Shown here in pieces: positions 1-8,384 of a stretch of DNA of 27,789 bases; positions within the stretch are counted from its first letter, which is position 1, and every line of letters begins with the position of its first letter. The notes beneath the pieces were generated by a model that saw nothing but the letters and a program-made list of their open reading frames with translations, was not told the DNA's origin and ran no database searches. Position numbers and translations under genes: made by a program. The stretch is from JALOAR01 sp041649615. GTDB lineage: Bacteria; Patescibacteriota; Minisyncoccia; UBA6257; Colwellbacteraceae. The DNA lies in assembly GCA_041649615.1 (NCBI GenBank), contig JBAZMT010000011.1:1-27789 (forward strand), given 5' to 3'.

Positions 1-19
1 GCCGAGACCCGAGGATCCG

Positions 20-721
20 ATGAGCGAGTGGACCCGGTCGCCATGCGGCGGCTCATCCCGCTACCGCTACCTTCACAGCGGCGAGATCGAGGTGGAGGGA
101 GTCGGAATTCCACGGCTCGAGTCGTGGCCCGCCAAGGTCGATGAGTGGAAGCTTCTCATCTCGCAAAGCGCGGAGGCAAACGGCGTATCACCCGCGCTTC
201 TCGCCGCGATAGTGGCGATTGAGAGCGGAGGCGAGTCGACCAAGATCGGCGAGGGTGGCAGGTTGGGGCTGACGCAACTCTCGCTCGAGATGGCTCGGCT
301 CGTCTCGGGAAGCAGCGGTGTCGGCAAGGAAACCGTGCTCCACCCGTCGTGGAACCTTATCTACGGTGCCAGGCTGATTCTGCAATGCATTGATGCGGAG
401 AATCTCAACATTGTAGGTGCGCTTGCCAGGTTCAACTCGGGAAAAGCGACATGCTCGGTCAACGCGCAGTGTGACGGCCCGGATCGCTGGGGCGTATGGA
501 CGCTGCCGTGTAGCTACGTGGACAGCGTCATCGCGGCCTACAACAGTGCCATCATGAACGGGTATGCGGGAGCCGCCTACATCGACCTGGACGGGACGGG
601 TGGCGACAGATTTGAGACGGGAGAGGATCGAGGCGGTTCGGGACTCGTAGTTGGCCTACTCGCGATTGGAGCCATTGCGGCTGGGGTCTATGGGTTCACT
701 CGGATTGGTCAGAAGAGGTAG
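20..721 (+). CDS. Tail-anchored lytic transglycosylase (SLT-like)
   Basis: Predicted peptidoglycan lytic transglycosylase of 233 residues. Residues about 45-140 resemble the SLT/lysozyme-like fold: the helix before the active site reads ANGVSPALLAAIVAIESGG with a candidate catalytic Glu at 68, followed by GLTQLS and later NLIYGARLIL and ALARFNSGKA, matching the usual order of SLT motifs. No N-terminal signal peptide is visible. Residues about 207-228 form one Gly/Ala-rich transmembrane helix followed by a basic tail ending GQKR. The start is preceded by a GAGG at close spacing. A membrane-held transglycosylase in a virus gene cluster is reminiscent of protein P7 of phage PRD1, which combines this activity with a membrane segment. 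The likely role is local wall opening during genome entry. The family call is fairly secure; the virion location is inferred from the neighbours and the shared anchor. Confidence 0.8.
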   Translation: MSEWTRSPCGGSSRYRYLHSGEIEVEGVGIPRLESWPAKVDEWKLLISQSAEANGVSPALLAAIVAIESGGESTKIGEGGRLGLTQLSLEMARLVSGSSGVGKETVLHPSWNLIYGARLILQCIDAENLNIVGALARFNSGKATCSVNAQCDGPDRWGVWTLPCSYVDSVIAAYNSAIMNGYAGAAYIDLDGTGGDRFETGEDRGGSGLVVGLLAIGAIAAGVYGFTRIGQKR

Positions 722-723
722 AC

Positions 724-1257
724 ATGGCCCGAAAAGCGAAACGAAACAGCATAGATAGGCCGGGCGCTTGCAGCATCGATACTCCGCTCCTGGTCCGTGG
801 CGACATCGTTTCCATGGAGCTTGCCAGTGGGAGAATGGTGGAGTTCCCGGAATCGTGGGGTTTAGTACACGATGTGACGGGAGAATGCGCGGACAAGTGC
901 GAGATCTTCATATGCCCGTACATCACTCGTGGTCGGGTTGGACGACAAGTGGACAACAGTGTCCATGAGGCTGCCACCAGCTACTGGGGCGACGACTACA
1001 AGCTCGTCGCGGGCCAAGTTGTAATCCCTGACGGGCCATGGGATCGTGTAGACCGCATTCTACGAGTCTACTACGATAGATATGGCGAACTGGCTTCCAA
1101 GTATCAGCATCCGTTCGAAAAGGACGTGTCGAGCGCAGCGATCCTGTACAAGCAGCGTCGCGCCTCGAAATGTGCCGATGGCGAGTCACACCGAGTCTAT
1201 CGTATCTCGCTGCCAGACGGCTGCGTCATTAACGCGCACGGCTTCGTCTGGCCCTGA
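724..1257 (+). CDS. Hypothetical protein, possible minor virion protein
   Basis: A 177-residue protein of unrecognised family. It starts two bases after the upstream stop, with GAGGTAG as ribosome binding site, so it is probably co-transcribed with the transglycosylase. The N-terminus is basic (MARKAKRN), the body is predicted beta-rich and soluble, and no transmembrane segment is visible. Two cysteine pairs are spaced so that they could form disulfides or bind metal: C-x-x-x-C around GECADKCEIFIC near residues 54-63, and single cysteines at about 150 and 168. It has the base composition of its neighbours and intact ends. A structural or scaffold role is only a guess from its position between the transglycosylase and the basic membrane protein. 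Confidence 0.6.
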   Translation: MARKAKRNSIDRPGACSIDTPLLVRGDIVSMELASGRMVEFPESWGLVHDVTGECADKCEIFICPYITRGRVGRQVDNSVHEAATSYWGDDYKLVAGQVVIPDGPWDRVDRILRVYYDRYGELASKYQHPFEKDVSSAAILYKQRRASKCADGESHRVYRISLPDGCVINAHGFVWP

Positions 1258-1283
1258 ATCAATTCCAAGTCTGTCGAGGCATC

Positions 1284-2768
1284 ATGGCGTTCATTGAACC
1301 CGCTGGCTTTTCGCCATTTAATCGTGTCAAGGCTAGCCGCAAGAAGGCCAAGAAGTCCTCACCCAAAAAGCGTAGTGTCGGCGCGACTCGCATGCGGCGA
1401 GCCGTTGTCGGAGGAGTGAGCCGGACTTCTCCGGTTCCGGCTAGTTTGAAGGAGACGAAGAAAATGGCTAAGAAGCGTCGGCGCTCCAGCAAGAAGCGCA
1501 CCCCTGCCCAGATCGCCGCTACCAAGCGGATGATTGCGGCGAATCGTAAGGCAAACCCGACCAAGGCGAAGACTGGTCGTAAGCGTGCCGGGACCAAGAT
1601 CACGAAGAGTGATAGCGGAAACCGCACGGTCAAGGTGACGATGGCCAAGAAGCGTCGTCGTCCCATGCCGAAGCAGACCGCTGCGTTCGTCCGCACCGTG
1701 GGCAAGCGGCTTCAGAAGGCGAAGAAGAAGACGGTCCGCTACTCCATGAGCAGCAAGGGTAAGGCTCGCATGATCATTCGCGAGAACCCTGCCAATCAGA
1801 CCAAGGCGATCGTCTCGGCAGCGGGTGGTTTCATCCTCGGTCTTGCCGGTGCCGACGTGCTCGACCGCTACGTCGCGACCCGTAAGGGTGACAGCACGGC
1901 GGTCAAGACGAACGACGACGCTACCCTCGCGATCCACAAGAAGGCTGACGGAATCCGAATCTTCGCACAAGCCGCTGCTGCCGGTGGCCTGAGCGTCGGC
2001 GCGTTCCTGCTTCGCAAGAAGAGCGTGATCGGTACCTACCTTCTCGCCGGTATGGCGACGGGCTTTGCCGCCAAGGGTATCACCTTGATCATCAAGGACT
2101 ACCTGATGCCCAAGTTGCTCGAGCCCAAGGCTGGCGAGACGAAGCTTGCCAACCGTTTGCAGTACGGGGTCGCTGGCCCCCGAGGGTACATGCGCCCTTT
2201 TCTCGGTAAGCCAATGATGATCGGCCCCCAGGCAGCCGGTAGCGTTGGCAAATACGGTTGTACTCGTGTGCCTGTCGATCCGAGCAACTACGTCAGTGAT
2301 GGTAGGGAATCGTGTCGTCCCTGGCCGTTCGATATCGTCGGTGGCGGCGGTTCCGACTGCATGGACACTGTGAATGCGCGGCCCCCGATCACGCGGCAGC
2401 CTCAGATGCCGCCCGTGTCTCGCGAGCCGGGTCAGCCTATCCAGCGCTCTCCCCGAGACCCGGATGGGAAGTTCTTGCCCAGTGACGCAAGCACGGTAGA
2501 TCAGGATACTGGCAGTGGAGAGCGAAGGGTGTATCAGCCGCCTCGCCCCACCTTCCCCGGCTTCGATCCTCCGGTTCGGCCCGAGGGCGTCAATGTCCCG
2601 CTCGAGTCTGGCGTGAATCGATACAGCTATGACCCGCAGCGGCAGCAAGTCTCGCCTAGCCAAAGGGAAGGCTTGACTCGTACCAAAACCGCAGATCGTA
2701 GTGACTTTGTTGTCCCTCAGATCGTTGGCGCAAAGGGACCGGCTCGATACCGTTTCCCTGGTCGATAG
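1284..2768 (+). CDS. Basic multi-span membrane protein, candidate genome-membrane linker
   Basis: A 494-residue ORF. If translation starts at the internal ATG at 1464 (GGAG 9 bases upstream) the product has 434 residues. The ATG at 1284 has only a GAGG four bases away. In 1464 numbering, residues 1-105 are extremely Lys/Arg-rich (MAKKRRR occurs twice, and TPAQIAATKRMIAANR is a short helix seen in phage basic proteins), resembling histone H1-like DNA-binding tails. NP motifs sit at about 31 and 108. Three hydrophobic segments lie at about 115-133, 167-184 and 188-210. The remaining half is proline-rich and soluble. A DNA-binding tail fused to membrane spans next to the capsid gene suggests tethering of the genome to an internal membrane; this is inference. 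The choice of start is unresolved because a promoter-like sequence lies inside the extra 60 codons. Confidence 0.7.
   Translation: MAFIEPAGFSPFNRVKASRKKAKKSSPKKRSVGATRMRRAVVGGVSRTSPVPASLKETKKMAKKRRRSSKKRTPAQIAATKRMIAANRKANPTKAKTGRKRAGTKITKSDSGNRTVKVTMAKKRRRPMPKQTAAFVRTVGKRLQKAKKKTVRYSMSSKGKARMIIRENPANQTKAIVSAAGGFILGLAGADVLDRYVATRKGDSTAVKTNDDATLAIHKKADGIRIFAQAAAAGGLSVGAFLLRKKSVIGTYLLAGMATGFAAKGITLIIKDYLMPKLLEPKAGETKLANRLQYGVAGPRGYMRPFLGKPMMIGPQAAGSVGKYGCTRVPVDPSNYVSDGRESCRPWPFDIVGGGGSDCMDTVNARPPITRQPQMPPVSREPGQPIQRSPRDPDGKFLPSDASTVDQDTGSGERRVYQPPRPTFPGFDPPVRPEGVNVPLESGVNRYSYDPQRQQVSPSQREGLTRTKTADRSDFVVPQIVGAKGPARYRFPGR
1294..1322 (+). promoter_or_regulatory. Candidate sigma70-type promoter inside the long ORF
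   Basis: TTGAAC (1294-1299), a 17-bp spacer and TTTAAT (1317-1322) match nine of twelve positions of the bacterial vegetative consensus. Transcription would begin near 1329 and give a leader of about 135 bases to the ATG at 1464, skipping the ATG at 1284. A nine-of-twelve match is expected several times by chance in a sequence of this size, so position is the main argument. Confidence 0.35.
2725..2753 (+). promoter_or_regulatory. Candidate promoter for the capsid gene
   Basis: TTGGCG (2725-2730), a 17-bp spacer and TACCGT (2748-2753) lie at the 3' end of the upstream gene. Transcription would start about 78 bases before the capsid ATG at 2838. The TTG-box, 17 bp, TAnnnT pattern is the one seen at the three better-supported promoters further along. 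Together with the terminator at 4194-4250 it would make the capsid gene a separate unit. It is a sequence match only. Confidence 0.35.
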
Positions 2769-2837
2769 TAGAGCTATGTGGAAGTGGCCGCTTCGACGCG
2801 AAAAATGAGGATGGTTTCCAACCCAAGGTGAATTGAG

Positions 2838-4145
2838 ATGGCATATCCCAAGATGTTCAAGTGCAATACGGTCGACGACATGCTCGCCATGTCCCGTCTC
2901 CCGCTTAGCGTGTACCCGACCCTTCTGTCCGCTGTCCGCAACATCGAGCTTCCGATCGATGCTGAGGACTATAGCTGGCTGACCGGTAACGAGGTCCAGG
3001 TCTTCCAGGTCGCTGAAAGCAATACGCGCAAGTTCAGCCGCAGCAACCTGACCGCCCCGACCTTCACGCCCGACGATCCGATCATCGTGACTGGCGTCTG
3101 CGTCTTCTGCTACACCGAGCCCTACTCGACCGTGGTCGAAGGCAACAGCTTCGGTCCCGCCTCGGCTATCACAGAGACTCCTGCTTCCCCCATCAACCTG
3201 CGTGGTGGAGCTTTCATCAACCAACTCTTCCAGGGAGGGGCTCTCCCCGCTGGTGTCGACCTTACCAGTATCAGTGCGGCTCAACTCGACCATGGCGGCG
3301 CGACGTGGCGCTTCATGTGGGCGCTGATGCATGCGATGCGCCTCGAGTTCAAGTGTCCGAATTCGAGCCTCGAGACAATCATGAATGAGCGTCTCATCGA
3401 TATCGGCAACGCCTGCTCTCGCGTCGAGTTCAATGGGCTTAGCGATGCCAAGACGCCCCACACCTTCATCACGCGTCGCTACAACGCTCGCGCGGCTAGC
3501 GATCCGACCATGCCCGCCGCTGGGACCGAGGCTTACGACAATCCCGACGCTGTGGCACATCTGCCCTACTTCGTCCCGGTCAACTGCGAGCAGACCGCCG
3601 ATGGCGAGATCGTCCCTAACCGGATGGTCGCGACTGACGCGGCTTACGGTCAGCCCAATGCGCTGCCCGCCGTCGAGACGTGGTACCGGCTCCCCTTCCC
3701 CATGCCGCTCGACACCAACACCAAGATCCAGATGTATATGGAACCCGGTGCCGGTGATGAGGACTATCGCACTCGCATGATCGACGAAGCCATCATCCGA
3801 GCCGCTGAAGGTCCGATCCCCGGAGTGGCTGGCACCTTCCCGCTGAGCGAGAACGGTGATGACAACATCGGCCTTGCCAACTTCACGCAGATTCCGACCG
3901 GCATGGTCCGCGTCGGACTCGGCTTCAAGGGCTTCCAGGTCCGCGAAGGCGTGTGCAGCCAGTGGAAGCGCGTGCTGAGCAACAAGGCTCTCATGCAGGA
4001 ACTGCTCAATGGGACCTACTCTCCCATGCAGGGCACCTTCGCGAACTGCTCGGCTCTCGCGGGTCCCACGGATCAGGCCGACAAGATCATCGACGAGTAC
4101 ATGAGTGCGGTCGGTGAGGCTGGTCCGGTCGGAGACCGTGGCTAG
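2838..4145 (+). CDS. Candidate major capsid protein (jelly-roll type)
   Basis: A 435-residue soluble, beta-rich protein without signal peptide or membrane segment. Segments typical of jelly-roll capsid strands are visible: WYRLPFPMPLDTNTKIQMYM near residues 276-295, and MVRVGLGFKGFQVREG near 351-366. The length is in the range of double jelly-roll capsid proteins. It lacks the features expected of an HK97-fold gene neighbourhood (no portal, protease-scaffold or terminase nearby). The gene starts 69 bases after the upstream gene, with AAGGTG upstream of the ATG, and is followed by the strongest terminator in the window, consistent with very high expression. Flanking genes look structural. The capsid assignment rests on these properties and context, since no diagnostic motif exists for this fold; another abundant beta-rich virion protein is the main alternative. 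Confidence 0.6.
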   Translation: MAYPKMFKCNTVDDMLAMSRLPLSVYPTLLSAVRNIELPIDAEDYSWLTGNEVQVFQVAESNTRKFSRSNLTAPTFTPDDPIIVTGVCVFCYTEPYSTVVEGNSFGPASAITETPASPINLRGGAFINQLFQGGALPAGVDLTSISAAQLDHGGATWRFMWALMHAMRLEFKCPNSSLETIMNERLIDIGNACSRVEFNGLSDAKTPHTFITRRYNARAASDPTMPAAGTEAYDNPDAVAHLPYFVPVNCEQTADGEIVPNRMVATDAAYGQPNALPAVETWYRLPFPMPLDTNTKIQMYMEPGAGDEDYRTRMIDEAIIRAAEGPIPGVAGTFPLSENGDDNIGLANFTQIPTGMVRVGLGFKGFQVREGVCSQWKRVLSNKALMQELLNGTYSPMQGTFANCSALAGPTDQADKIIDEYMSAVGEAGPVGDRG

Positions 4146-4193
4146 AGAGGTGCGCGACCCCGTCGGGTAACGCTAGTGTGCTGTGAGTGAGTG

Positions 4194-4250
4194 AACGACG
4201 AGGGCCGCGCCGGAACCTAAAAGCCGGTGTGGCCCTTGTCGTTTTCTCTC
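4194..4250 (+). terminator. Strong rho-independent terminator after the capsid gene
   Basis: The arms at 4194-4213 and 4224-4243 pair over all 20 positions, with three G-U wobbles and otherwise Watson-Crick pairs, around a 10-base loop (4214-4223). The 3' arm runs into a T/C-rich run (GTTTTCTCTCT). It lies 48 bases after the capsid stop and before the ribosome binding site of the next gene. It should end or attenuate the capsid transcript so that downstream genes are expressed less. Confidence 0.9.
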
Positions 4251-4269
4251 TATCTAAAGGAGCCTGCTG

Positions 4270-4899
4270 ATGTCGTCTCAGAACGCAGTAAATAAAGCAG
4301 CGGAGAGCATCCGCACGCTCGCATTGTACAATCCGAAACTGGCCTACATGCTGACTCGCGGACAGCCGCTTCAGCCTCGCATTTACAATGTGACTTTTCA
4401 ATGGGACAGCGCTGCCGTGAACCAGCCCATCCGTGGGACTCAACTCAACGAGCCCATGTATCAGATGTTCTGGGTCAAGTATATGACCTATTCCATCCAG
4501 CGTCCCACCGCTAACGTTGGAGCTTTCTTCCAGCGGCAGCAGGACGAGTATACGAAGCGAAATCCGTATGTGGACATCACCTTCCGCATCACGGGACGTG
4601 GTGACAAGAACACGATCACGGACGTGATGACGCCGATCGAGCATCTCGCCTCGCCCGCCGGTTCTCCCAACAAGATCGAGCTTGACTGGGTCTTGAGTCG
4701 AGACGCGAACTTCCGAGTCGATGCGGTCAATACCAGGGCATTCAACGACGAGGTGCCGTACATCGTCAGGCTGTCCCTGGTCGGCCTCGAGCTTTCGGGC
4801 TGCGAGCTTCCCGGCTGCTCCTACGACGAAGTGGTTTGTGCGCTTCGAAACGAGGAGTTGTACCCGCAGATCGCCTCTGACGTGACGAAGGTTCGGTAG
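4270..4899 (+). CDS. Putative minor capsid or structural protein
   Basis: A 209-residue soluble protein of unrecognised family, translated from a strong AAAGGAG site directly behind the terminator. The N-terminal 40 residues are helical. The rest alternates polar and hydrophobic residues as in beta-sandwich proteins (YNVTFQWD, YVDITFRITGRG, VPYIVRLSLVGLELSG). A cysteine cluster lies near the C-terminus (GCELPGCSYDEVVC). Five bases separate it from the next gene. Position between the capsid candidate and another beta-rich protein suggests a penton, minor capsid or cement role. No motif proves this. Confidence 0.55.
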   Translation: MSSQNAVNKAAESIRTLALYNPKLAYMLTRGQPLQPRIYNVTFQWDSAAVNQPIRGTQLNEPMYQMFWVKYMTYSIQRPTANVGAFFQRQQDEYTKRNPYVDITFRITGRGDKNTITDVMTPIEHLASPAGSPNKIELDWVLSRDANFRVDAVNTRAFNDEVPYIVRLSLVGLELSGCELPGCSYDEVVCALRNEELYPQIASDVTKVR

Positions 4900-4903
4900 A
4901 GAC

Positions 4904-5695
4904 ATGGTGGATCTTCTCGATCGCGGTATGGTCTCGAGCACGCAGTACGACATAAACCGTGTCGGCACTGGCTCGTCACCCTATCCCGGCGATCTGAACT
5001 CTACCGGCATCGCCGTGCCCGTTTTCCCGACCGGAAATCAGAGCCGTCGCTATCTGTTCCGGCTCTGCGGGCTCGAGGTCCCAGCCGACACGATCTGCGT
5101 GATCACCGCGATTCACCAGCTTCTGTACATCGGCGCAAGGGTTCCCGCAGAGGATGGTGGCATCGATGAGAACTGGCTGCTCGAGGTTCCGGTCGAAGAC
5201 CCGCTCTGGAGCTTTCCAGACGGCAATGTAAGCTGGCATCTCAGAAACCTTGTCATCAACTCGCAGGACCGAACGATCTTTGGCGACTTCCTCTTCCCGC
5301 CCGACACGACGAATCGAGGCGATACGACGGACTCGGCCCTGATCTGCCGCGAGCCGCCCGCAGGTGGCCTCGGCTATCTGCCGCTCAACGCTGGCCTTCC
5401 CTACGGCAAGGACCTCGTGCCGGGCCTGGGAACGTGGCGAGACATGCGATTTCCCTGGCACCACTGCCAGCCCAACCTGAACTTCCAAGTCAAGGGACCC
5501 GCGACGATCGGGTTCTTCGCCTCGGTCTACCAGACCGATCCCGACCGCAGGCCGAATAAACCCGTCGTCATCGAGACTGCGGGTCTGCGGCGGGAAGACG
5601 TGTTCATGCTCAACTACCCCGAGGCGGTATACACTCGCGTCGGAGGCCGAATCATCTACGACATGATCCCATGTCCCGCACGGGGAGAGAAGTGA
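4904..5695 (+). CDS. Putative structural protein, beta-rich
   Basis: A 263-residue protein without signal peptide or membrane helix and with no recognised family. It is predicted to be mostly beta-strand (SRRYLFRLCGLEVP, ICVITAIHQLLYIGA, LNFQVKGPATIGFFASVY). The strand near 195-215 followed by a Pro/Arg-rich stretch resembles the C-terminal strands of jelly-roll virion proteins. The stop overlaps the next start (TGATG), so it is translationally coupled to the following tail-anchored protein. A vertex or minor capsid protein contacting the membrane is a reasonable guess from context only. Confidence 0.55.
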   Translation: MVDLLDRGMVSSTQYDINRVGTGSSPYPGDLNSTGIAVPVFPTGNQSRRYLFRLCGLEVPADTICVITAIHQLLYIGARVPAEDGGIDENWLLEVPVEDPLWSFPDGNVSWHLRNLVINSQDRTIFGDFLFPPDTTNRGDTTDSALICREPPAGGLGYLPLNAGLPYGKDLVPGLGTWRDMRFPWHHCQPNLNFQVKGPATIGFFASVYQTDPDRRPNKPVVIETAGLRREDVFMLNYPEAVYTRVGGRIIYDMIPCPARGEK

Positions 5696-6342
5696 TGCAG
5701 ATCAACAACCTGAGAGTTCCCAAGTCGGACATGACGTCGTACGCCATGTCTACCGTCGTCAATCTCGCCACGCCGGGAGCGCCGAACCTTGTCCACTACG
5801 TCGTTGAGGACGTCGACGATTTGATGGTTTTCAGTCTGAGTTGCACCTCAGAGGAGATGGTTCTCATTCTGTCTCAGAGCGCGGCAAAGCAGGCTGGTGT
5901 CGCATCCCCCTCCTCTCCCACCGCATATGACTGCGCCGCAGCGTCGCTCTTTGCAAACTGGGCCAGGAAGAGTAGGACGGTTCCGGCTAACTATTACGTG
6001 CTCGGCGTGGAGGATGTGTACGAGCTTCTACTCAATAGCGAGTCGATGCAGTCCTATATCAGCCAGACGCTGGTCCAGAACGGCTACGAAGTTACCGGGA
6101 TCGGTCACGGCTCGCCCCTGGTCCAGCAGGGTCTGACCAACTTCATCGCTCCTAGCGCTGAGACTTTGAATTGCGGCGGTACCGTGAGTCCTCCCATTCC
6201 GAACCCGAATCTGAGGGAACCGGGAGTCGAGCCGGTGGGCGCGAGTGAAGGCATGAGTGCGGGCTGGATCTTCGCTGGCGTCGCGGCAACCGCTGCGGCT
6301 GGCGCTGGGCTCTACTACCTGACCAAGAGGGGCCGCAAGTAA
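5695..6342 (+). CDS. Tail-anchored protein, function unknown
   Basis: A 215-residue protein starting at the ATG that overlaps the upstream stop, preceded by GGGGAGAG. Residues 1-155 form a mixed alpha/beta soluble domain that I do not recognise. Residues about 160-185 are a Pro/Gly linker (PPIPNPNLREPGVEP), and residues about 187-207 are a Gly/Ala-rich transmembrane helix followed by the tail TKRGRK. There is no N-terminal signal. The architecture (soluble domain, proline linker, single helix, basic tail) is shared with ten other proteins in the window. It probably sits in the virion membrane with its domain facing the capsid. Its stop overlaps the LysM gene that follows. Confidence 0.6.
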   Translation: MQINNLRVPKSDMTSYAMSTVVNLATPGAPNLVHYVVEDVDDLMVFSLSCTSEEMVLILSQSAAKQAGVASPSSPTAYDCAAASLFANWARKSRTVPANYYVLGVEDVYELLLNSESMQSYISQTLVQNGYEVTGIGHGSPLVQQGLTNFIAPSAETLNCGGTVSPPIPNPNLREPGVEPVGASEGMSAGWIFAGVAATAAAGAGLYYLTKRGRK

Positions 6343-7556
6343 TGGCGCTCCATCCCCCGCTCATTCGCTATGTGAAGGGCTACCCCTATCGCGTGCAGCC
6401 GGGCGACCATGTGACGCAGATCTGTGGTCGATTCGGCATGCCTGCGAGCAAGTGGCCTGAGCTTGTCGGCGCGAACCTGCACAAGCCGACCTGCGGCTGC
6501 GGGGGGACGCTGTACAAGTGCTTCTCTCGCCTCGAGCCGGGAGAGCTTCTGCGCATCCCCGCGCATTGGCGTGAGCCTGGTGGGCAGACCAGGCTCGGGC
6601 TCGGCATTCCACTGCCGACTCTGCCCAACATCGACTTGATGAATGCGTTCGTTACGATGGTGCAAGCCTACGTTACGACTCATCCCACGACATGGCCACT
6701 ACCGTCTCCACCCACTCCCGCGACCGTGACCCCCATCGCGCAGGTACTTTACACATGGTTCCCCTACCTGCGTAACCTGCCTGCCGTGACGAACAAGTCG
6801 GCATTCCCAACCGATCCCATTAAGCTGATGGAGGCGATCGTTACCAAAGGCATCTTGACCGAGCAGAGTTTCGCTCTGCTCATCGTGAGTGCCAACACTT
6901 TCCTGAAAGCGATCGGCATCAATGAGGGTGAGCCGGTTCCGAGTTGGGTCAAGGCGATTCCCTGGGGCGACATTCCGTGGAACACGATCGGCCAGACACT
7001 GCTGAAGATCAACGCTGCGGCATGGTCCCAACTCAACACTATCTTCGCGAAGAAGGACCCGGCAAACGTGCCTCCGCAGATCGAGGAGCCCTACACCACG
7101 CCTCCAACTCTGCCGCTACCCAACTTCTTTGACCCATCGACCTGGAACGCCAATGAACCGGCTGGCAAAGTGATTCAGTCGGCTCAGTTCGCATCGACGC
7201 GGTGGGACAGTCCATTTACGCAAGCCGTCGTCTCGCACAAAGACTTCATCAGTTGTAGCATCAAGAGAGCCAGTTCCAATGTCTACACTAAGCTGGTGAA
7301 GTGTGAGGAGTGCTACACGACTCCAGACGACTTCGTTGCGCTTCTCTGTAGCGATAAGGCAGATCCCTGCCTGGACTGCAAGCCCTCCACGCCTCCTCTG
7401 CCACCGGTCGAACCCGGCAGGGAAGACCCGAGTAAGCCGCCTGTCGAGCCGGTAGTGGCGGGAGAGAAGAGTGATAACACGTTCACCTATGCCGCAGCAG
7501 CGGTGGGAGTCGTCTTGGTAGGCGGGCTCATCGTCATGATGTCGGGAGATAAGTAA
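6342..7556 (+). CDS. Tail-anchored LysM-domain protein
   Basis: A 404-residue protein. Residues about 11-64 are a LysM-type peptidoglycan-binding module: YRVQPGDHVTQICGRFG, then a loop with CGCGG, ending LEPGELLRIPAHW, which matches the usual PGD-to-IP ends of LysM. Residues about 90-290 are helical and unrecognised. The C-terminal part holds several cysteines (CEECYT, CLDC), a proline-rich linker at about 352-375 and a transmembrane helix at about 380-400 ending SGDK. It starts within the upstream stop codon (TAATG) and ends the same way, so three consecutive genes are coupled. It likely binds cell wall from a membrane position; the helical middle may span a gap. No catalytic domain is visible. 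Confidence 0.75.
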   Translation: MALHPPLIRYVKGYPYRVQPGDHVTQICGRFGMPASKWPELVGANLHKPTCGCGGTLYKCFSRLEPGELLRIPAHWREPGGQTRLGLGIPLPTLPNIDLMNAFVTMVQAYVTTHPTTWPLPSPPTPATVTPIAQVLYTWFPYLRNLPAVTNKSAFPTDPIKLMEAIVTKGILTEQSFALLIVSANTFLKAIGINEGEPVPSWVKAIPWGDIPWNTIGQTLLKINAAAWSQLNTIFAKKDPANVPPQIEEPYTTPPTLPLPNFFDPSTWNANEPAGKVIQSAQFASTRWDSPFTQAVVSHKDFISCSIKRASSNVYTKLVKCEECYTTPDDFVALLCSDKADPCLDCKPSTPPLPPVEPGREDPSKPPVEPVVAGEKSDNTFTYAAAAVGVVLVGGLIVMMSGDK

Positions 7557-8356
7557 TGGCGAAGTATTCCTACGTAGTGAAGAGCGGTGAGACGCCTGCC
7601 GACGTGGCTTTTCGGTACACGGGCAAAGGCGAGTCGTACCGCGACATGATCGACCTCAACCCGCATATTGGCAAGGCCACGGCTAGCTGCGGAGCATTGG
7701 TCTTCGATCCCAAGGATTGGCATGAGGGGTTGAAGGTCTATATCCCGGCCCGGTGGGCAGAGGGTGGACAGCGATTCGCTCTTCCGCAGACTCGTTTCCT
7801 GGGCACGCCTACTGGACTTCTCAGCGACCCCAACACGGACGGTGACGACCAGCCTGGGACCGGGACTGGCACTCGAATCGCTGGCACGGGACAATGCAAC
7901 AAGTCTCCGGTCGGCGATACGAAGCCGTACGAGATCACTATCGTGGCTGGAGACTACCTGGACAAGATCGCCAAGGACTGGCTTGGGACACTGAAACAGG
8001 ACAATCTTGGTCTATTCTCAGTCACGGCTCTCATGCGAGTCAATTACGACCATATGGACTTCGCCTGCACCGGACTGAAACACGGTACGCCCCAAATCCG
8101 TATTCCCAAGGATTGGCCCGAGTGCCCAGAATCGTACAAAAATCGCAGGGTCAAGAGTGACGGCACTGCCTATGTTGACACTGAGCCCCCGGCTCCCAAG
8201 CCGCCTGGGGAGGACCTAGTTGACCGAGTCCCGCCCGGTGTCGAAACGGTCGGTGCAGAGGACGACGATAGTTCCACACTCTGGATGCTGCTGGCTGCCG
8301 GTGCAGCGGTGGCGGGCGGAATCTACCTGTACAATGCGAAGAAAAAGGGCAAGTAG
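7556..8356 (+). CDS. Tail-anchored protein with two LysM domains
   Basis: A 266-residue protein with two LysM-like modules: residues 3-66 (YSYVVKSGETPADVAFRY to VYIPARW) and 124-188 (YEITIVAGDYLDKIAKDWLG to IRIPKDW). They are joined by a Gly/Thr linker (GTGTGTRIAGTG). A proline-rich stretch precedes a transmembrane helix at about 239-259 and a strongly basic tail (NAKKKGK). It is probably a peptidoglycan-binding membrane protein and, with the upstream gene, forms a LysM pair possibly born by duplication. The gene start overlaps the preceding stop (TAATG). No enzyme domain is visible, so it would dock a particle or complex on peptidoglycan and leave cleavage to others. Confidence 0.75.
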   Translation: MAKYSYVVKSGETPADVAFRYTGKGESYRDMIDLNPHIGKATASCGALVFDPKDWHEGLKVYIPARWAEGGQRFALPQTRFLGTPTGLLSDPNTDGDDQPGTGTGTRIAGTGQCNKSPVGDTKPYEITIVAGDYLDKIAKDWLGTLKQDNLGLFSVTALMRVNYDHMDFACTGLKHGTPQIRIPKDWPECPESYKNRRVKSDGTAYVDTEPPAPKPPGEDLVDRVPPGVETVGAEDDDSSTLWMLLAAGAAVAGGIYLYNAKKKGK

Positions 8357-8384
8357 CCTAGTCCTTCGACGAGGAGAATGAGCG

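Noticed and set aside
1359..3560. Long minus-strand open frame of 733 codons opposite the basic protein and the capsid gene
   Set aside because: It lies across two well-supported plus-strand genes, has no ribosome binding site, and its His/Arg/Asp-rich product is what antisense reading of GC-biased codons yields.
4087..4968. Minus-strand open frame of 293 codons
   Set aside because: It runs through the strong terminator and the gene at 4270 and shows no domain; antisense artefact.
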